A stretch of DNA of 64,000 nt from Exiguobacterium alkaliphilum 12/1 (GCF_000714435.1 NZ_JJMW01000063.1:84249-148248); one strand, 5' to 3'; positions 20,120 through 28,300 are shown, numbered from the stretch's first letter. The notes: a model not told the origin generated them from the letters alone. Numbers and translations are program-made.

Positions 20120-20839
20120 TCACGATTCATCGTAGTCTGTAGAGAACGGCTTCTCTTCATAGTTAGAAACGTTGTACGATCCAATTGTGCGATATTTTTC
20201 GGGAGAGGAATCGTTCTTTGCCAACTTGTTAGAGACATCAGTGGCCAAAGCGTCATTTATAATTCTGTGTAAATAGCTCGGGTCTGGAGCTTCGTTGATG
20301 GCAGCCATGACAAGTGCATTTCTAAGGTAACCGGCATTATTGGAAAGTAGTTCTGCATTAAAAGGCAAATTATGATGTTGAGCAAAAAGTTTCATAAAAA
20401 CAGAAACAGTGCGGGTGTTCCCTTCACGGAAAGGATGGACCCGCCACAAGTCTGTCATTAGCTTAGCGAAATAGACAGGGAGGCGTATATTTTTATGCTC
20501 CCATTTGATTTCTTGTTGCCAATCAAAAATAGACTCTAAATTTGTTCGAATATGCTTAGAATCACGATAGTTATCATTCTTTGCAACAACTCCATCGACA
20601 TCTATTTAATGAACTGTATGAGTGGGCCGGTGAATTTCGTTCAATCAATATTTATAAACATGAGCGAATTTTGGACGGTTTGTCTGTGATCTATCGAAAT
20701 CCACTTCCGAAATGAATGACTCTACTTCTAATATGTTTGCAATGATGAGCTGTGCTTCAACAGTAATCAGTTGTTGTTCGTCAGTAATCCCAAGCTTATT
20801 TATAAGCACACTCGTGTTGGGGTATACGTAAGGATCCAT
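20120..20839 (-). pseudogene. Fic toxin gene (VbhT/Doc-like) disrupted by an internal 120-bp inversion
   Basis: Read on the minus strand, 20839 to about 20697 encodes a Fic N-terminus (MDPYVYPNTSVLINKLG to SEVDFD), and 20564 to 20120 encodes the C-terminal part with the catalytic HPFREGNTR. The middle piece, LQQLHRHLFNELYEWAGEF to GLSVIY, is present but on the plus strand. The segment 20571-20690 lies between CGATAG (20565-20570) and CTATCG (20691-20696). Flipping it restores one frame of 239 residues without a stop. In its present state translation ends after about 64 residues and no active AMP-transferase can be made. The start overlaps the antitoxin stop (TAATG). Confidence 0.9.
20565..20696. 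repeat. Inverted segment within fic bounded by 6-bp inverted repeats
   Basis: CGATAG at 20565-20570 and CTATCG at 20691-20696 are exact inverted repeats. The 120 bases between them carry the central Fic coding sequence in the opposite orientation to both flanks. No recombinase gene is visible nearby. Confidence 0.85.
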
Positions 20840-21027
20840 TAGGATTGACGTGCTTTCGTGTACTTCTCCATAATGGCTTGCTTAAACTGGGCTGAAGTGA
20901 TTTCGCCATCTTCATATCGCTCCAGCAATTTTTGTGTAAAAGGACTTGGTTTTCCCCCATCGATTGCGGCCATACCAACTGCAAATTTTACTTGTTTTTG
21001 ACGTTCGATATATGAGTTCTGATCCAT
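20839..21027 (-). CDS. VbhA-like antitoxin of the Fic module
   Basis: 62 residues, small and helical, directly upstream of and overlapping the Fic gene by one base (TAATG). This is the arrangement of class I Fic modules, in which the antitoxin supplies an inhibitory helix that blocks the ATP site. The sequence IERQKQVKFAVGMAAIDGG aligns by eye with the VbhA helix, but the canonical (S/T)xxxE(G/N) motif appears as M19-A-A-I-D23-G24, so Ser/Thr is missing and Asp replaces Glu. The C-terminal YEDGEITSAQFKQAIMEKY is typical of the family. The ATG at 21027 has AGGGTG upstream; the longer frame to 21078 lacks one. Confidence 0.72.
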   Translation of the reverse strand: MDQNSYIERQKQVKFAVGMAAIDGGKPSPFTQKLLERYEDGEITSAQFKQAIMEKYTKARQS

Positions 21028-21292
21028 TTTTTTCACCCTTTTCACTTCGATTAACTTATTAGTAATTATATCATACACGACGAACTATAAAATCGTGTGC
21101 AACTTCTCGCGATTAGTATGAACTCGAAGGCAGCGGACGAGGCTTTGTGAAGAAAGTGCTGTGTTTCAATTGACGAATGTCTGAAAAGAATAACAATCAT
21201 TCAGCGTGAACAAGGGAATAAGATAACGATTGAACGTCATATGGAGAAGGGGGCGGGTTATAAAAATTGATCAGCGAAGGAGGGCACTCGGT

Positions 21293-21766
21293 TTGAAACC
21301 ATTGACTGAGTTGATTCAAGCATATACGTCGACCGTCAAACAAGGAGACATGCCGCTCGCGTATCGAGGTATCCTTGAATTTCTAGGGCACCTGCGATCT
21401 CGTTTCATGAAGAGTGGATACGAGGTGAGCGGTCTGTACCCAGGCTATATGGATATGTCTTACGTATCGGTAAACACATCGTCTTTGAAAGAGAGAGGGC
21501 TTAAAATCGCAGTTGTCTATCTCCATGGTACAGAGTGCTTTGAGGTGTGGTTGTCCGCTCGCAATAGGACACTGTCGGAACAGTACGCGACCACGTTTCA
21601 AACAGTACAAGGCTTCCATAACGATGAAAATCTAGATGCCATTCTTGAGCGCGCATTGACATCTTCTCCCGATTTTGATGAGCCGGAGCAGTTGGCTGAA
21701 TTGATTGAGCGGGAAGTCGAACGGTTCATTCAAGATGTGGAAACAATACTCGAGGGAGGGCGCTGA
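21293..21766 (+). CDS. Conserved hypothetical protein (possibly DUF7000-like)
   Basis: 157 residues. TTG at 21293 is chosen because AAGGAGG lies 9 bases before it. No motif of known function; the sequence looks like a soluble alpha/beta protein with YPGYMDMSYV, IAVVYLHGTECFEVWLS and a helical, acidic C-terminus (LIEREVERFIQDVETIL). It resembles small proteins usually annotated as DUF7000, but I am not sure. It is followed with a one-base overlap (TGATG) by a short frame that appears to be broken. It lies in the transferred-looking region beside the Fic locus. Confidence 0.6.
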   Translation: MKPLTELIQAYTSTVKQGDMPLAYRGILEFLGHLRSRFMKSGYEVSGLYPGYMDMSYVSVNTSSLKERGLKIAVVYLHGTECFEVWLSARNRTLSEQYATTFQTVQGFHNDENLDAILERALTSSPDFDEPEQLAELIEREVERFIQDVETILEGGR

Positions 21767-21943
21767 TGGATTGGATGGCCGAAGTAGAAATGAGACTGAA
21801 GCGAGGTAATCAACTTCTGTGTGCGAAAGACAATACGTTTTTGGAAACATCCGGCAGACGGGTATTTGATTCCTATAGGAGCGACAAATCTCTATAACCT
21901 GGTTTTGTCGCACGCTGTCAGTCAACGTAAGGCGCACCAGTAG
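21766..21943 (+). pseudogene. Broken small gene after the 21.3-kb hypothetical protein
   Basis: A frame of 43 codons starts at the TGATG overlap (MDWMAEVEMRLKRGNQLLCA) and stops at 21895-21897. A second frame, shifted by one base, is open through the same DNA and reads FWKHPADGYLIPIGATNLY up to a stop at 21941-21943. The second part looks like real protein sequence. This suggests a frameshift or deletion around 21825-21845 joining remnants of one or two genes. I do not recognise either part with confidence. Confidence 0.45.
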
Positions 21944-21993
21944 AAGCAGCAAGGAAGGGTTGGTCAAAAACAGGATATGAGGAGATCGTGTAA

Positions 21994-22371
21994 ATGATGA
22001 AACAGACTAAAATGACAACTGTAGATGAATACATTTTACAATTTCCTGTTGAGGTTCAAGCAATCCTCCAGACGCTGAGGAAGTCAGTAAAAGACATCTC
22101 CCCTGAGGCAGAAGAAAAGATGAGTTACCAAATGCCCACGTATTATTTAAAAGGTAATTTGGTGCACTTTGCAGCATATAAAAATCATATTGGATTTTAT
22201 CCAACTCCAGCAGGCATCGACGCTTTCAAAGATGAGTTATCCGACTACAAAAGTGCAAAAGGTTCTGTTCAGTTTCCGATTGATAAACCGATTCCTTTCG
22301 AATTAATAAAGAGGATAGTTGAGTTTAGAGTGAGTGAGATGAACGGTGACGCCGTAAAAAATAAAGAGTGA
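21994..22371 (+). CDS. DUF1801 / YdhG-like protein (second copy)
   Basis: 125 residues of the DUF1801 family: VDEYILQFPVEVQAILQTLR, EAEEKMSYQMPTYYLKGNLV, FYPTPAGIDAF and SVQFPIDKPIPFELI are the family pattern. It is much more AT-rich than the core genes and only distantly similar to the copy at 7.4 kb, so it was probably acquired separately. AGGAGA lies before paired ATGs at 21994 and 21997. Frataxin-like iron binding has been proposed for YdhG, but nothing here tests that. Confidence 0.75.
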   Translation: MMKQTKMTTVDEYILQFPVEVQAILQTLRKSVKDISPEAEEKMSYQMPTYYLKGNLVHFAAYKNHIGFYPTPAGIDAFKDELSDYKSAKGSVQFPIDKPIPFELIKRIVEFRVSEMNGDAVKNKE

Positions 22372-22445
22372 CCGAGATATCGGCTTTATTTCCTGCCCAC
22401 GAGATCGAAGTCGGTTGAAGTTACTAGAGAACTACGCGAAAACAT

Positions 22446-22480
22446 GCAAAAAGACGGGCATTGAGGCCCGTCTTTTGTTT
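22446..22480. terminator. Bidirectional terminator
   Basis: AAAAGACGGGC pairs with GCCCGTCTTTT around ATTGAG. It serves the minus-strand DUF5692 gene and possibly the DUF1801 gene. Confidence 0.85.
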
Positions 22481-23438
22481 ACAACACTTTACCGATCGCG
22501 GTTTCCCGTTCAGGAACTGCATCTTCACGCATCGCGTTGATTTCTTTATACTCGTTCGTATCTTTCCACAACTCGTCTTTCAACGGATTGAGTTTGTATT
22601 TGACGATCCGTGTCACTTGCCAGACGGCGAGGACGACGTTCAGTGCTAGACTAACAAGGGCAAGGGTCCAGTTCGCTGCCGGATTATACGACACGCTGAC
22701 GTTAAACGTGCTGCCGACGGCGAAGAAGTAAGGGAACGTCATGACCCACATCATCCAAAACGATAGCGTTTGGGCACGGTTTTGCATCCATGTCCCTTTC
22801 GCCCAAAGAAGGGCAGGGACCGTCGCGGCGATGTTCAAAGCAAAGCCTGAGTAGAACGCGTTGCCCGGTGCGCATGAATAGACGTAAGCGATATTCCAAA
22901 TGCCGTACGCGACAATCCATAGCTTCGTTTGGTCCGGCCAAAGCATGTCTTTCTTCTTACCTGATGTGGCGAAGATGCCGACCCAGCCACAGATGAGGAG
23001 CAAGTTCAAGATCCCGGCGACGGCGTTCACATAGTTCCAGCCGCCCGAGATGTATTCCATCCCGTCGACCATTCCTTCAAACCCCATGATGCCGACTTGG
23101 AACTCCCGGACGACGGCCTCGGCGATGTTGAGCGCTAAAATTCCAGGCACGAGGATCAGGTACCACGGATGTTTCTTATGATAATCCGTGAAGCGGATGA
23201 CCATATAAATCAAACTACCGGCTAATGCCGAATACACTTTCACCCAATGGAACCATGAGGTGATCTCAGGGTCGGCGGTGAAGACCCAAATCGGGGTCAA
23301 GGCAATCGGTACGACCATAAACATGAAGATACTGGCTTTTTTACTAGACCGGACGATTTCATTCAACCCGATCAACAAGCCGAACACGACGAACCACATC
23401 GCGACGTTGTACCAAGGAATCGATTCAAAGAAGAACAT
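22479..23438 (-). CDS. DUF5692-type polytopic membrane protein
   Basis: 319 residues with about eight to nine hydrophobic segments, no signal peptide and no catalytic motif that I know. I recognise it as the DUF5692 family, whose function is unknown. Features that stand out are conserved aromatic-rich helices (YNVAMWFVVFG, WLIVAYGIWNIAYVYSCAPGNAF in part) and a charged C-terminal tail. The ATG at 23438 has AAAGGGG 8 bases upstream; the ATG at 23456 has none. It is divergent from a TetR regulator, with a 22-bp palindrome between them, so it is probably the regulator's target. Confidence 0.72.
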   Translation of the reverse strand: MFFFESIPWYNVAMWFVVFGLLIGLNEIVRSSKKASIFMFMVVPIALTPIWVFTADPEITSWFHWVKVYSALAGSLIYMVIRFTDYHKKHPWYLILVPGILALNIAEAVVREFQVGIMGFEGMVDGMEYISGGWNYVNAVAGILNLLLICGWVGIFATSGKKKDMLWPDQTKLWIVAYGIWNIAYVYSCAPGNAFYSGFALNIAATVPALLWAKGTWMQNRAQTLSFWMMWVMTFPYFFAVGSTFNVSVSYNPAANWTLALVSLALNVVLAVWQVTRIVKYKLNPLKDELWKDTNEYKEINAMREDAVPERETAIGKVL

Positions 23439-23488
23439 ACGTAACGCCCCTTTCATTTTAAAGTGTAGTGGAAAAAATGATTTCTAAA

Positions 23489-23510
23489 ACATACCGAACG
23501 TTCGTTATGT
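23489..23510. promoter_or_regulatory. Palindromic operator between DUF5692 gene and tetR
   Basis: ACATACCGAAC and GTTCGTTATGT form a 22-bp palindrome with a single mismatched pair. Its position, 50 bases before the DUF5692 start and 129 bases before the regulator start, fits a TetR operator that could repress both genes. Confidence 0.7.
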
Positions 23511-23639
23511 TTATGTGAAAAGTATAACAAACTTAAGAAAGCGTTGTCAATCGAGTTTGGGACGTCACAGTGACATGTCATAAATCCGTCAAATCATTAT
23601 GATATAATTAGCCATTATTGTGTGAGGAGCGTCGAGCAG

Positions 23640-24242
23640 ATGATGAACGAAGGAAAGCAAAAAATATTAGAGGCGGCGCGAGCGACGATCGTCGAACACG
23701 GGATTCAAGGAACGACGCTTCGGGGGATTGCCAAGCGAGCGGGTCTGAGTACGGGTGCCATCTATCATTATTACAGTTCGAAAGAAGCAATTCTGTACGA
23801 TGTGATGGATGAAGGGCTAGGAGAGATTCGCCGGATCGCGACCGTGTCTCTTGAAGATCAAAAAGAAGTGAAAGAAATCATTCAAGAAATTTTTGCTGGG
23901 ATGCAGGACCGATTAAAAAAAGATGCGGAGAATCGATTACAGTTTTACTTGGCCCATGAGGCGATGCTCGGGAACGAGGAACTACAACTCAAGTTCAAGC
24001 AAAAGTACGAGGATTGGATCAGTCGGGTGGAAGCCATCTTCGTGCGGGCATACGGCGTCGAGCATGGTCCCTCAACACGAGCGGTCGCCGCGTGGACGAT
24101 GGCGGCAATCGATGGGATGGTGTTGCAGACGTTGCTGCAAACGAACGTCGTCGCGGTCGAGCATACGGATCGCGTATTGGAGTACTTGTTGCAAGACGGG
24201 TTTGCCCATTTCTTCAAAATCATTGAGACTGGACGGGGCTAA
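23640..24242 (+). CDS. TetR/AcrR-family transcriptional regulator
   Basis: 200 residues. The N-terminal helix-turn-helix is typical: KILEAARATIVEHGIQGTTL, AKRAGLSTGAIYHYYSSKE (about 5-50). The rest is a helical ligand and dimer domain. The ATG at 23640 has GAGGAG 10 bases upstream; a GTG at 23622 would overlap that site. It is divergently transcribed from the DUF5692 gene, and the palindrome between them is its likely binding site. The ligand is unknown. Confidence 0.88.
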   Translation: MMNEGKQKILEAARATIVEHGIQGTTLRGIAKRAGLSTGAIYHYYSSKEAILYDVMDEGLGEIRRIATVSLEDQKEVKEIIQEIFAGMQDRLKKDAENRLQFYLAHEAMLGNEELQLKFKQKYEDWISRVEAIFVRAYGVEHGPSTRAVAAWTMAAIDGMVLQTLLQTNVVAVEHTDRVLEYLLQDGFAHFFKIIETGRG

Positions 24243-24338
24243 AGGAATTTGGAAGTATTGTCAGTTGATACATTCTCCCATCCATAATAAGATAGATAAA
24301 GTGATTTTGTTGGATTGACTACGAAAGGGAATGATTTT

Positions 24339-25346
24339 ATGAAAGAAAACTTCTGGCGCGATTTGCCGCGTCCATTCTTTATACTTGCCCCGATGGAAGA
24401 CGTGACCGATGTCGTCTTCCGCCACGTCGTCGCCCATGCGGGACGCCCTGACGTGTTCTTCACCGAGTTCGCGAACTCGGACAGCTACTGCCATCCAGAA
24501 GGGAAAGGCAGTCTGCGTGGACGTTTGACGTTCACAGAAGACGAACAGCCGATGGTCGCCCACATTTGGGGGGACAACCCGGACTATTTCCGTGAGATGA
24601 GCATCGGCATGGCCGAGATGGGCTATAAAGGGCTCGATATCAACATGGGCTGCCCGGTCCCGAACGTCGCCAAGCGCGGCAAAGGGAGCGGACTCATCCT
24701 CCGTCCTGACGTCGCAGCGGAACTCATTCAAGCGGCGAAAGCGGGCGGTATCCCGGTCAGCGTCAAGACGCGTCTCGGATTCGCGAAGCTTGACGAGTGG
24801 CGCGACTGGTTGACGCATCTCTTAAAACAAGACATCGCCAACTTGTCGATTCACTTGCGCACACGTAACGAGATGAGTAAAGTCGACGCGCACTGGGAGA
24901 TGATCCCGGACATCATGAAACTGCGTGATGAGATCGCGCCGGATACGCTCATCACGATCAACGGCGACATCCTCGACCGTCAAATGGGACTCGAGCTCGT
25001 CGAGAAGTATGGCGTCGACGGCGTCATGATCGGCCGCGGGATTTTCAAGAACCCGTTCGCATTCGAGAAAGAGCCGCGTGAGCATTCGATGGAAGAGCAT
25101 CTCGATTTGCTTCGTCTCCAGCTCGACTTGCAGGACAAGTTCCAAGAAGAAGTGCCGCGTTCGATTTCGAACTTGCACCGCTTCTTCAAGATTTACGTGA
25201 AAGGGTTCCGCGGGGCGAGTGATCTCCGTGTGAAGCTCATGGACACGAAATCGACGGACGAAGTACGGGCGCATCTCGATGCGTTCGTCGAGAACTATCA
25301 TAGAGAAGAAGCCGCGCTTGCCGAGGCAGCGTCGACAGTCGAATAA
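24339..25346 (+). CDS. dus: tRNA-dihydrouridine synthase
   Basis: 335 residues, a flavin-dependent TIM-barrel enzyme reducing uridines in the tRNA D-loop. Seen: the N-terminal [13 protein letters not shown], the catalytic cysteine in [20 protein letters not shown] and NGDILDR near the FMN phosphate site, followed by the C-terminal helical domain. The subgroup with NMGCPVPNV is common in Bacillota; which uridine it modifies cannot be told. The ATG at 24339 has GAAAGGGA upstream, better than the longer start at 24315. Confidence 0.9.
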   Translation: MKENFWRDLPRPFFILAPMEDVTDVVFRHVVAHAGRPDVFFTEFANSDSYCHPEGKGSLRGRLTFTEDEQPMVAHIWGDNPDYFREMSIGMAEMGYKGLDINMGCPVPNVAKRGKGSGLILRPDVAAELIQAAKAGGIPVSVKTRLGFAKLDEWRDWLTHLLKQDIANLSIHLRTRNEMSKVDAHWEMIPDIMKLRDEIAPDTLITINGDILDRQMGLELVEKYGVDGVMIGRGIFKNPFAFEKEPREHSMEEHLDLLRLQLDLQDKFQEEVPRSISNLHRFFKIYVKGFRGASDLRVKLMDTKSTDEVRAHLDAFVENYHREEAALAEAASTVE

Positions 25347-25352
25347 GTTTTA

Positions 25353-25386
25353 CCGGGATTCAGTGTCTACTGAGTCCCTTTTTTTG
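25353..25386 (+). terminator. Terminator of dus
   Basis: GGGATTCAGT pairs with ACTGAGTCCC around GTCT, followed by seven T. Confidence 0.88.
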
Positions 25387-25416
25387 TAAAATGAGAAGTA
25401 GGAAAGAGGTGGGGGA

Positions 25417-25747
25417 ATGGACATCCGAGAATTATTGAGTGGTGGAGATTTGCGCTCGATTGGCCACGTCGACGCGGTCGTCGTTTACGTCGGAGACGAC
25501 CCGGACCGATTCAGCGAATTGATGACCGGCTTGACCGATGACCGTCCCGTCGTTCGGATGCGGAGCGCAGATGCGGTAGAAAAAGTGACGCGCCATCGTC
25601 ATCGTTAACTCGCTGCAGGCGATCTTCGACTTGAGCGTCGTGCATCCACGATTCCGGGACGAGCTGAAAGCCATGCTCGAGACACAACTCGAGACGGGCA
25701 GTTCGGCCGTGAAGAACCGCTCCAAAAAACTTTTACAGAAATTGTGA
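25417..25747 (+). pseudogene. HEAT-like repeat protein gene with internal deletion and frameshift
   Basis: The first frame encodes MDIRELLSGGDLRSIGHVDA and VVRMRSADAVEKVTR and stops at 25606. From about 25570 a shifted frame continues as IVIVNSLQAIFDLSVVHP to KNRSKKLLQKL, stopping at 25745-25747. Proteins that I recall with this start and end have additional HEAT-like repeats between VVRMRAADALEKVTR and the C-terminal repeat, so roughly one or two repeats appear to be lost here along with the frame. GTGGGGG precedes the ATG. Function unknown. Confidence 0.65.
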
Positions 25748-25803
25748 CGAACGGACTTCATTTCCGGTCTATAAAGATACAAGTCATCGAGAGGGGGATT
25801 CGA

Positions 25804-26349
25804 TTGGACGATCAAGCGATTATCGATTTGTATTGGAAGCGTTCTGAGCGGGCGATTGAGGCGACGGCTCAAAAGTACGGCGGTTATTGTCATACGATTG
25901 CCTATAACATTTTGAACAGCCGAGAGGATGCGGACGAGTGCGTCAATGATACATACATGAAGGTGTGGCAAGCGATTCCGCCGACACGTCCAGCGCGACT
26001 CATCGCCTATTTGGCAAAGCTGGTCCGGAACGTCTCGTTACATCAATATGAGAAGGCGAACGCCAAGAAGCGTGGAGCCGGGCAAGTGCCGCTCATTGTC
26101 AGTGAGCTCGAGCACTGTCTCGCCGCCTCCGACGCGACCGATTCGGAAGTCGTCGAGGTGTTGAACGACTTTTTGGCCCAGTTGCCGCGAGAGACGCGAC
26201 AGATCTTTATGGGACGCTACTTTCATTTTCAGTCGATTAAAGATATTGCTACAATGCGCCAGGTGAGTGAAAGCAAGGTGAAAATGGTGTTGCTACGGAC
26301 TCGGAACGACTTGAAGCAAGTACTCGAAGCGGAAGGGGTGGCATTATGA
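25804..26349 (+). CDS. ECF-type RNA polymerase sigma factor
   Basis: 181 residues with sigma region 2 (YGGYCHTIAYNILNSREDAD, ECVNDTYMKVWQAIP) and region 4 (LPRETRQIFMGRYFHFQSIK, SESKVKMVLLRTRNDLK). TTG at 25804 is preceded by GAGGGGG, 6 bases away. Its last codons overlap the downstream gene by ATGA, so that gene is probably co-translated and is the candidate anti-sigma or sensor. The sigma factor may autoregulate, but I cannot identify its promoter motif. Confidence 0.87.
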   Translation: MDDQAIIDLYWKRSERAIEATAQKYGGYCHTIAYNILNSREDADECVNDTYMKVWQAIPPTRPARLIAYLAKLVRNVSLHQYEKANAKKRGAGQVPLIVSELEHCLAASDATDSEVVEVLNDFLAQLPRETRQIFMGRYFHFQSIKDIATMRQVSESKVKMVLLRTRNDLKQVLEAEGVAL

Positions 26350-27077
26350 GGCTCACACGTTTGATGGGAGACGTCGATGACCGTTTCGTCGAGGAATCGA
26401 TGGAAGTCGGGAAGAAAAAGCAGAGAAATTGGCGCTGGATCGGCGGGCTTATCGTAGCCGCCGCTGTCACACTCTTCGCAGTGAACTGGGACGGATTCAA
26501 AGAGTTGATTCCGTTATCAGACAGCTCGAGCAATATGTCGGTCGCTTATATCGATGAAGCGGACATCGATGTCGGGATGTCGTCCGCGAATCTGGTGGAA
26601 ATGAGTGAGGATGAACTGTTCTCGAAATGGGATCCTGCCGTGGTGCGGGGTGTCGTAAAACAGATTGACCACATCGAACTCGACTTCAACGGACAGACGG
26701 AATATCAGTCGATTGTGACGATTGGCGTGACCGATACTTACCAAGGTGTAGTTGAGCAGGGAAGCGACATCAACGTGCTCACCGTCACAGGTGCCGGTTC
26801 CGAAGTGCTCCAGTCGGAAGCGTCCGTCGTCTCCGAGCTTCGTCTTGGTATGGAAGGGATTTTCATCGCGGTTCCATATGACGACACGTTTGTTTGGAAG
26901 CAGAATGGGGCGACGCTCCAACTGAGCGACATCAGCGACTATGGTTTTCCGGACGGTGAGCGTTACATGTTCTTGAACACGGACGAAGGGCTCGTCTTCA
27001 GTCGAGACGCCTATCCGTCGCTACGTGGCGCTGAAACACTTGATGACATAGAGGTGTTCATGATGACTAAGTTTTAG
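26346..27077 (+). CDS. Single-pass membrane protein paired with the ECF sigma factor (putative anti-sigma factor)
   Basis: 243 residues: a 30-residue basic cytoplasmic start, one transmembrane helix at about 31-47 (WIGGLIVAAAVTLFAVNW) and an extracytoplasmic domain of about 190 residues. It has no zinc-binding anti-sigma (HxxxCxxC) motif. The outer domain has VVRGVVKQIDHIELDFNG and ITIGVTDTYQGVVEQGS-like strands, resembling an OB-like or binding domain. The ATGA overlap with the sigma gene and the topology suggest an anti-sigma role; that is inference from position. Confidence 0.65.
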   Translation: MRLTRLMGDVDDRFVEESMEVGKKKQRNWRWIGGLIVAAAVTLFAVNWDGFKELIPLSDSSSNMSVAYIDEADIDVGMSSANLVEMSEDELFSKWDPAVVRGVVKQIDHIELDFNGQTEYQSIVTIGVTDTYQGVVEQGSDINVLTVTGAGSEVLQSEASVVSELRLGMEGIFIAVPYDDTFVWKQNGATLQLSDISDYGFPDGERYMFLNTDEGLVFSRDAYPSLRGAETLDDIEVFMMTKF

Positions 27078-27127
27078 TAAATCATGTTTTATGAATATTT
27101 GATTTTTAAAAGATGATGGATTATTAT

Positions 27128-27157
27128 TAAGTCAATATTATAATAAATATGACTTAA
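27128..27157. promoter_or_regulatory. Palindrome and promoter region upstream of the class II Fic gene
   Basis: TTAAGTCAATATT and AATATGACTTAA form an imperfect inverted repeat around ATAATA. A TATAAT-like -10 hexamer lies in its centre. It is 13 bases before the Fic start, so a protein bound here would block transcription. The Fic protein has a C-terminal winged-helix-like region and could be its own repressor. Confidence 0.5.
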
Positions 27158-27169
27158 AGGATAAGTGTC

Positions 27170-28300
27170 ATGGCGATACAAGGATTAACCAAATTACCTG
27201 TCAAAATAGAAATCACACAAGCCATCAAACTACTGGAACGGTTGGCGCATGTGAATACGCTACTTGGAAAACTCGATGTTGAATTGACGCATTCGAAAGC
27301 AAGCAAACAATTGATGCAACTCTTATCGCTTCAAGAGTCTGTGGAATCAACGAAAATCGAAGGGTCACAAGTGACATTCACTGACATGATGGAGTCTTCG
27401 CTAAAGAAAAGTGACGATTCCGATATCATTGAAATTCAGAACTATATGAGAGCCTTGCAATTTGGTTATGAATCTGTCGAAAATGGTTATCCGGTGACGA
27501 CGCGATTGATCAAGCAGTTACATGAGATTTTAATGAAAGGAAGTCGAGGCGAAATCAGTTCAGCCGGTGAGTTCCGTAAAATTCAAAATTTCATCGGGCC
27601 GACGAATCGATTAGAAGATGCTTCTTACATTCCGATAGAGGCTCATTTGATTAACGAATACATGGAGAACTTAGAAAAATTTATCAATACGGATTCTTAC
27701 GGACGATTGCTACCGCAGAACCATTTAAAGTCAGACGGCTATGTCATTAACGAACAAGCGGCTCCACTTCTTAAAACAGGAATTATGCATGCTCAGTTTG
27801 AATCCATCCATCCGTTTTTGGACGGGAATGGACGTTTAGGACGGATTCTAATTGTGCTTTATCTCCTGCAGCAAAAAGTGATTACGCACCCCATCTTCTT
27901 TGTGAGTGAAGAACTTGAGAAAGAAAAGGCCCGCTACTACGATTTGCTCAACGGTGTCTGTGGAGACCGGTCGGATTGGGGAAAATGGTTACTGTTTTTC
28001 GTTGATGCTTCAGAACGAATGGCGACAAAGTTATTGGATCAATTGAATAAAGCCAATCGCTTGCTGACAGAAGGTGAGCAACTAATTGAAAACGAAGCGG
28101 AACGGAAACTATGGATTACGAGCTTTGAACAACCGATTTTGACGGTGGCGAAAGGTGTCGAAATGACGGGCTATTCACCTAACACGGTTCGGAAAGCACT
28201 CCATCAACTTGTTGACAAAGAACTCTTGTACGCCTCGAACACAGAGCGGAGAAATCGTAAATATCGAAATTATGCGTTATTGCGCATTTTCGTGAACTAA
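27170..28300 (+). CDS. Fic-domain protein (class II, self-inhibited) with C-terminal winged helix
   Basis: 376 residues. The N-terminal Fic_N region carries the inhibitory motif S60-T-K-I-E64-G65, matching (S/T)xxxE(G/N), placed before the Fic core as in class II enzymes. The catalytic motif HPFLDGNGR is at 214-222, and the C-terminal part (VAKGVEMTGYSPNTVRKALH) looks like a winged helix. Such proteins transfer AMP or related groups to target hydroxyls. It is intact, in contrast to the Fic gene at 20.1 kb, and more AT-rich than its neighbours, which suggests acquisition. Confidence 0.88.
   Translation: MAIQGLTKLPVKIEITQAIKLLERLAHVNTLLGKLDVELTHSKASKQLMQLLSLQESVESTKIEGSQVTFTDMMESSLKKSDDSDIIEIQNYMRALQFGYESVENGYPVTTRLIKQLHEILMKGSRGEISSAGEFRKIQNFIGPTNRLEDASYIPIEAHLINEYMENLEKFINTDSYGRLLPQNHLKSDGYVINEQAAPLLKTGIMHAQFESIHPFLDGNGRLGRILIVLYLLQQKVITHPIFFVSEELEKEKARYYDLLNGVCGDRSDWGKWLLFFVDASERMATKLLDQLNKANRLLTEGEQLIENEAERKLWITSFEQPILTVAKGVEMTGYSPNTVRKALHQLVDKELLYASNTERRNRKYRNYALLRIFVN

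Noticed and set aside
24239..24463. Minus-strand frame over the dus start
   Set aside because: It overlaps the dus gene and resembles no protein.
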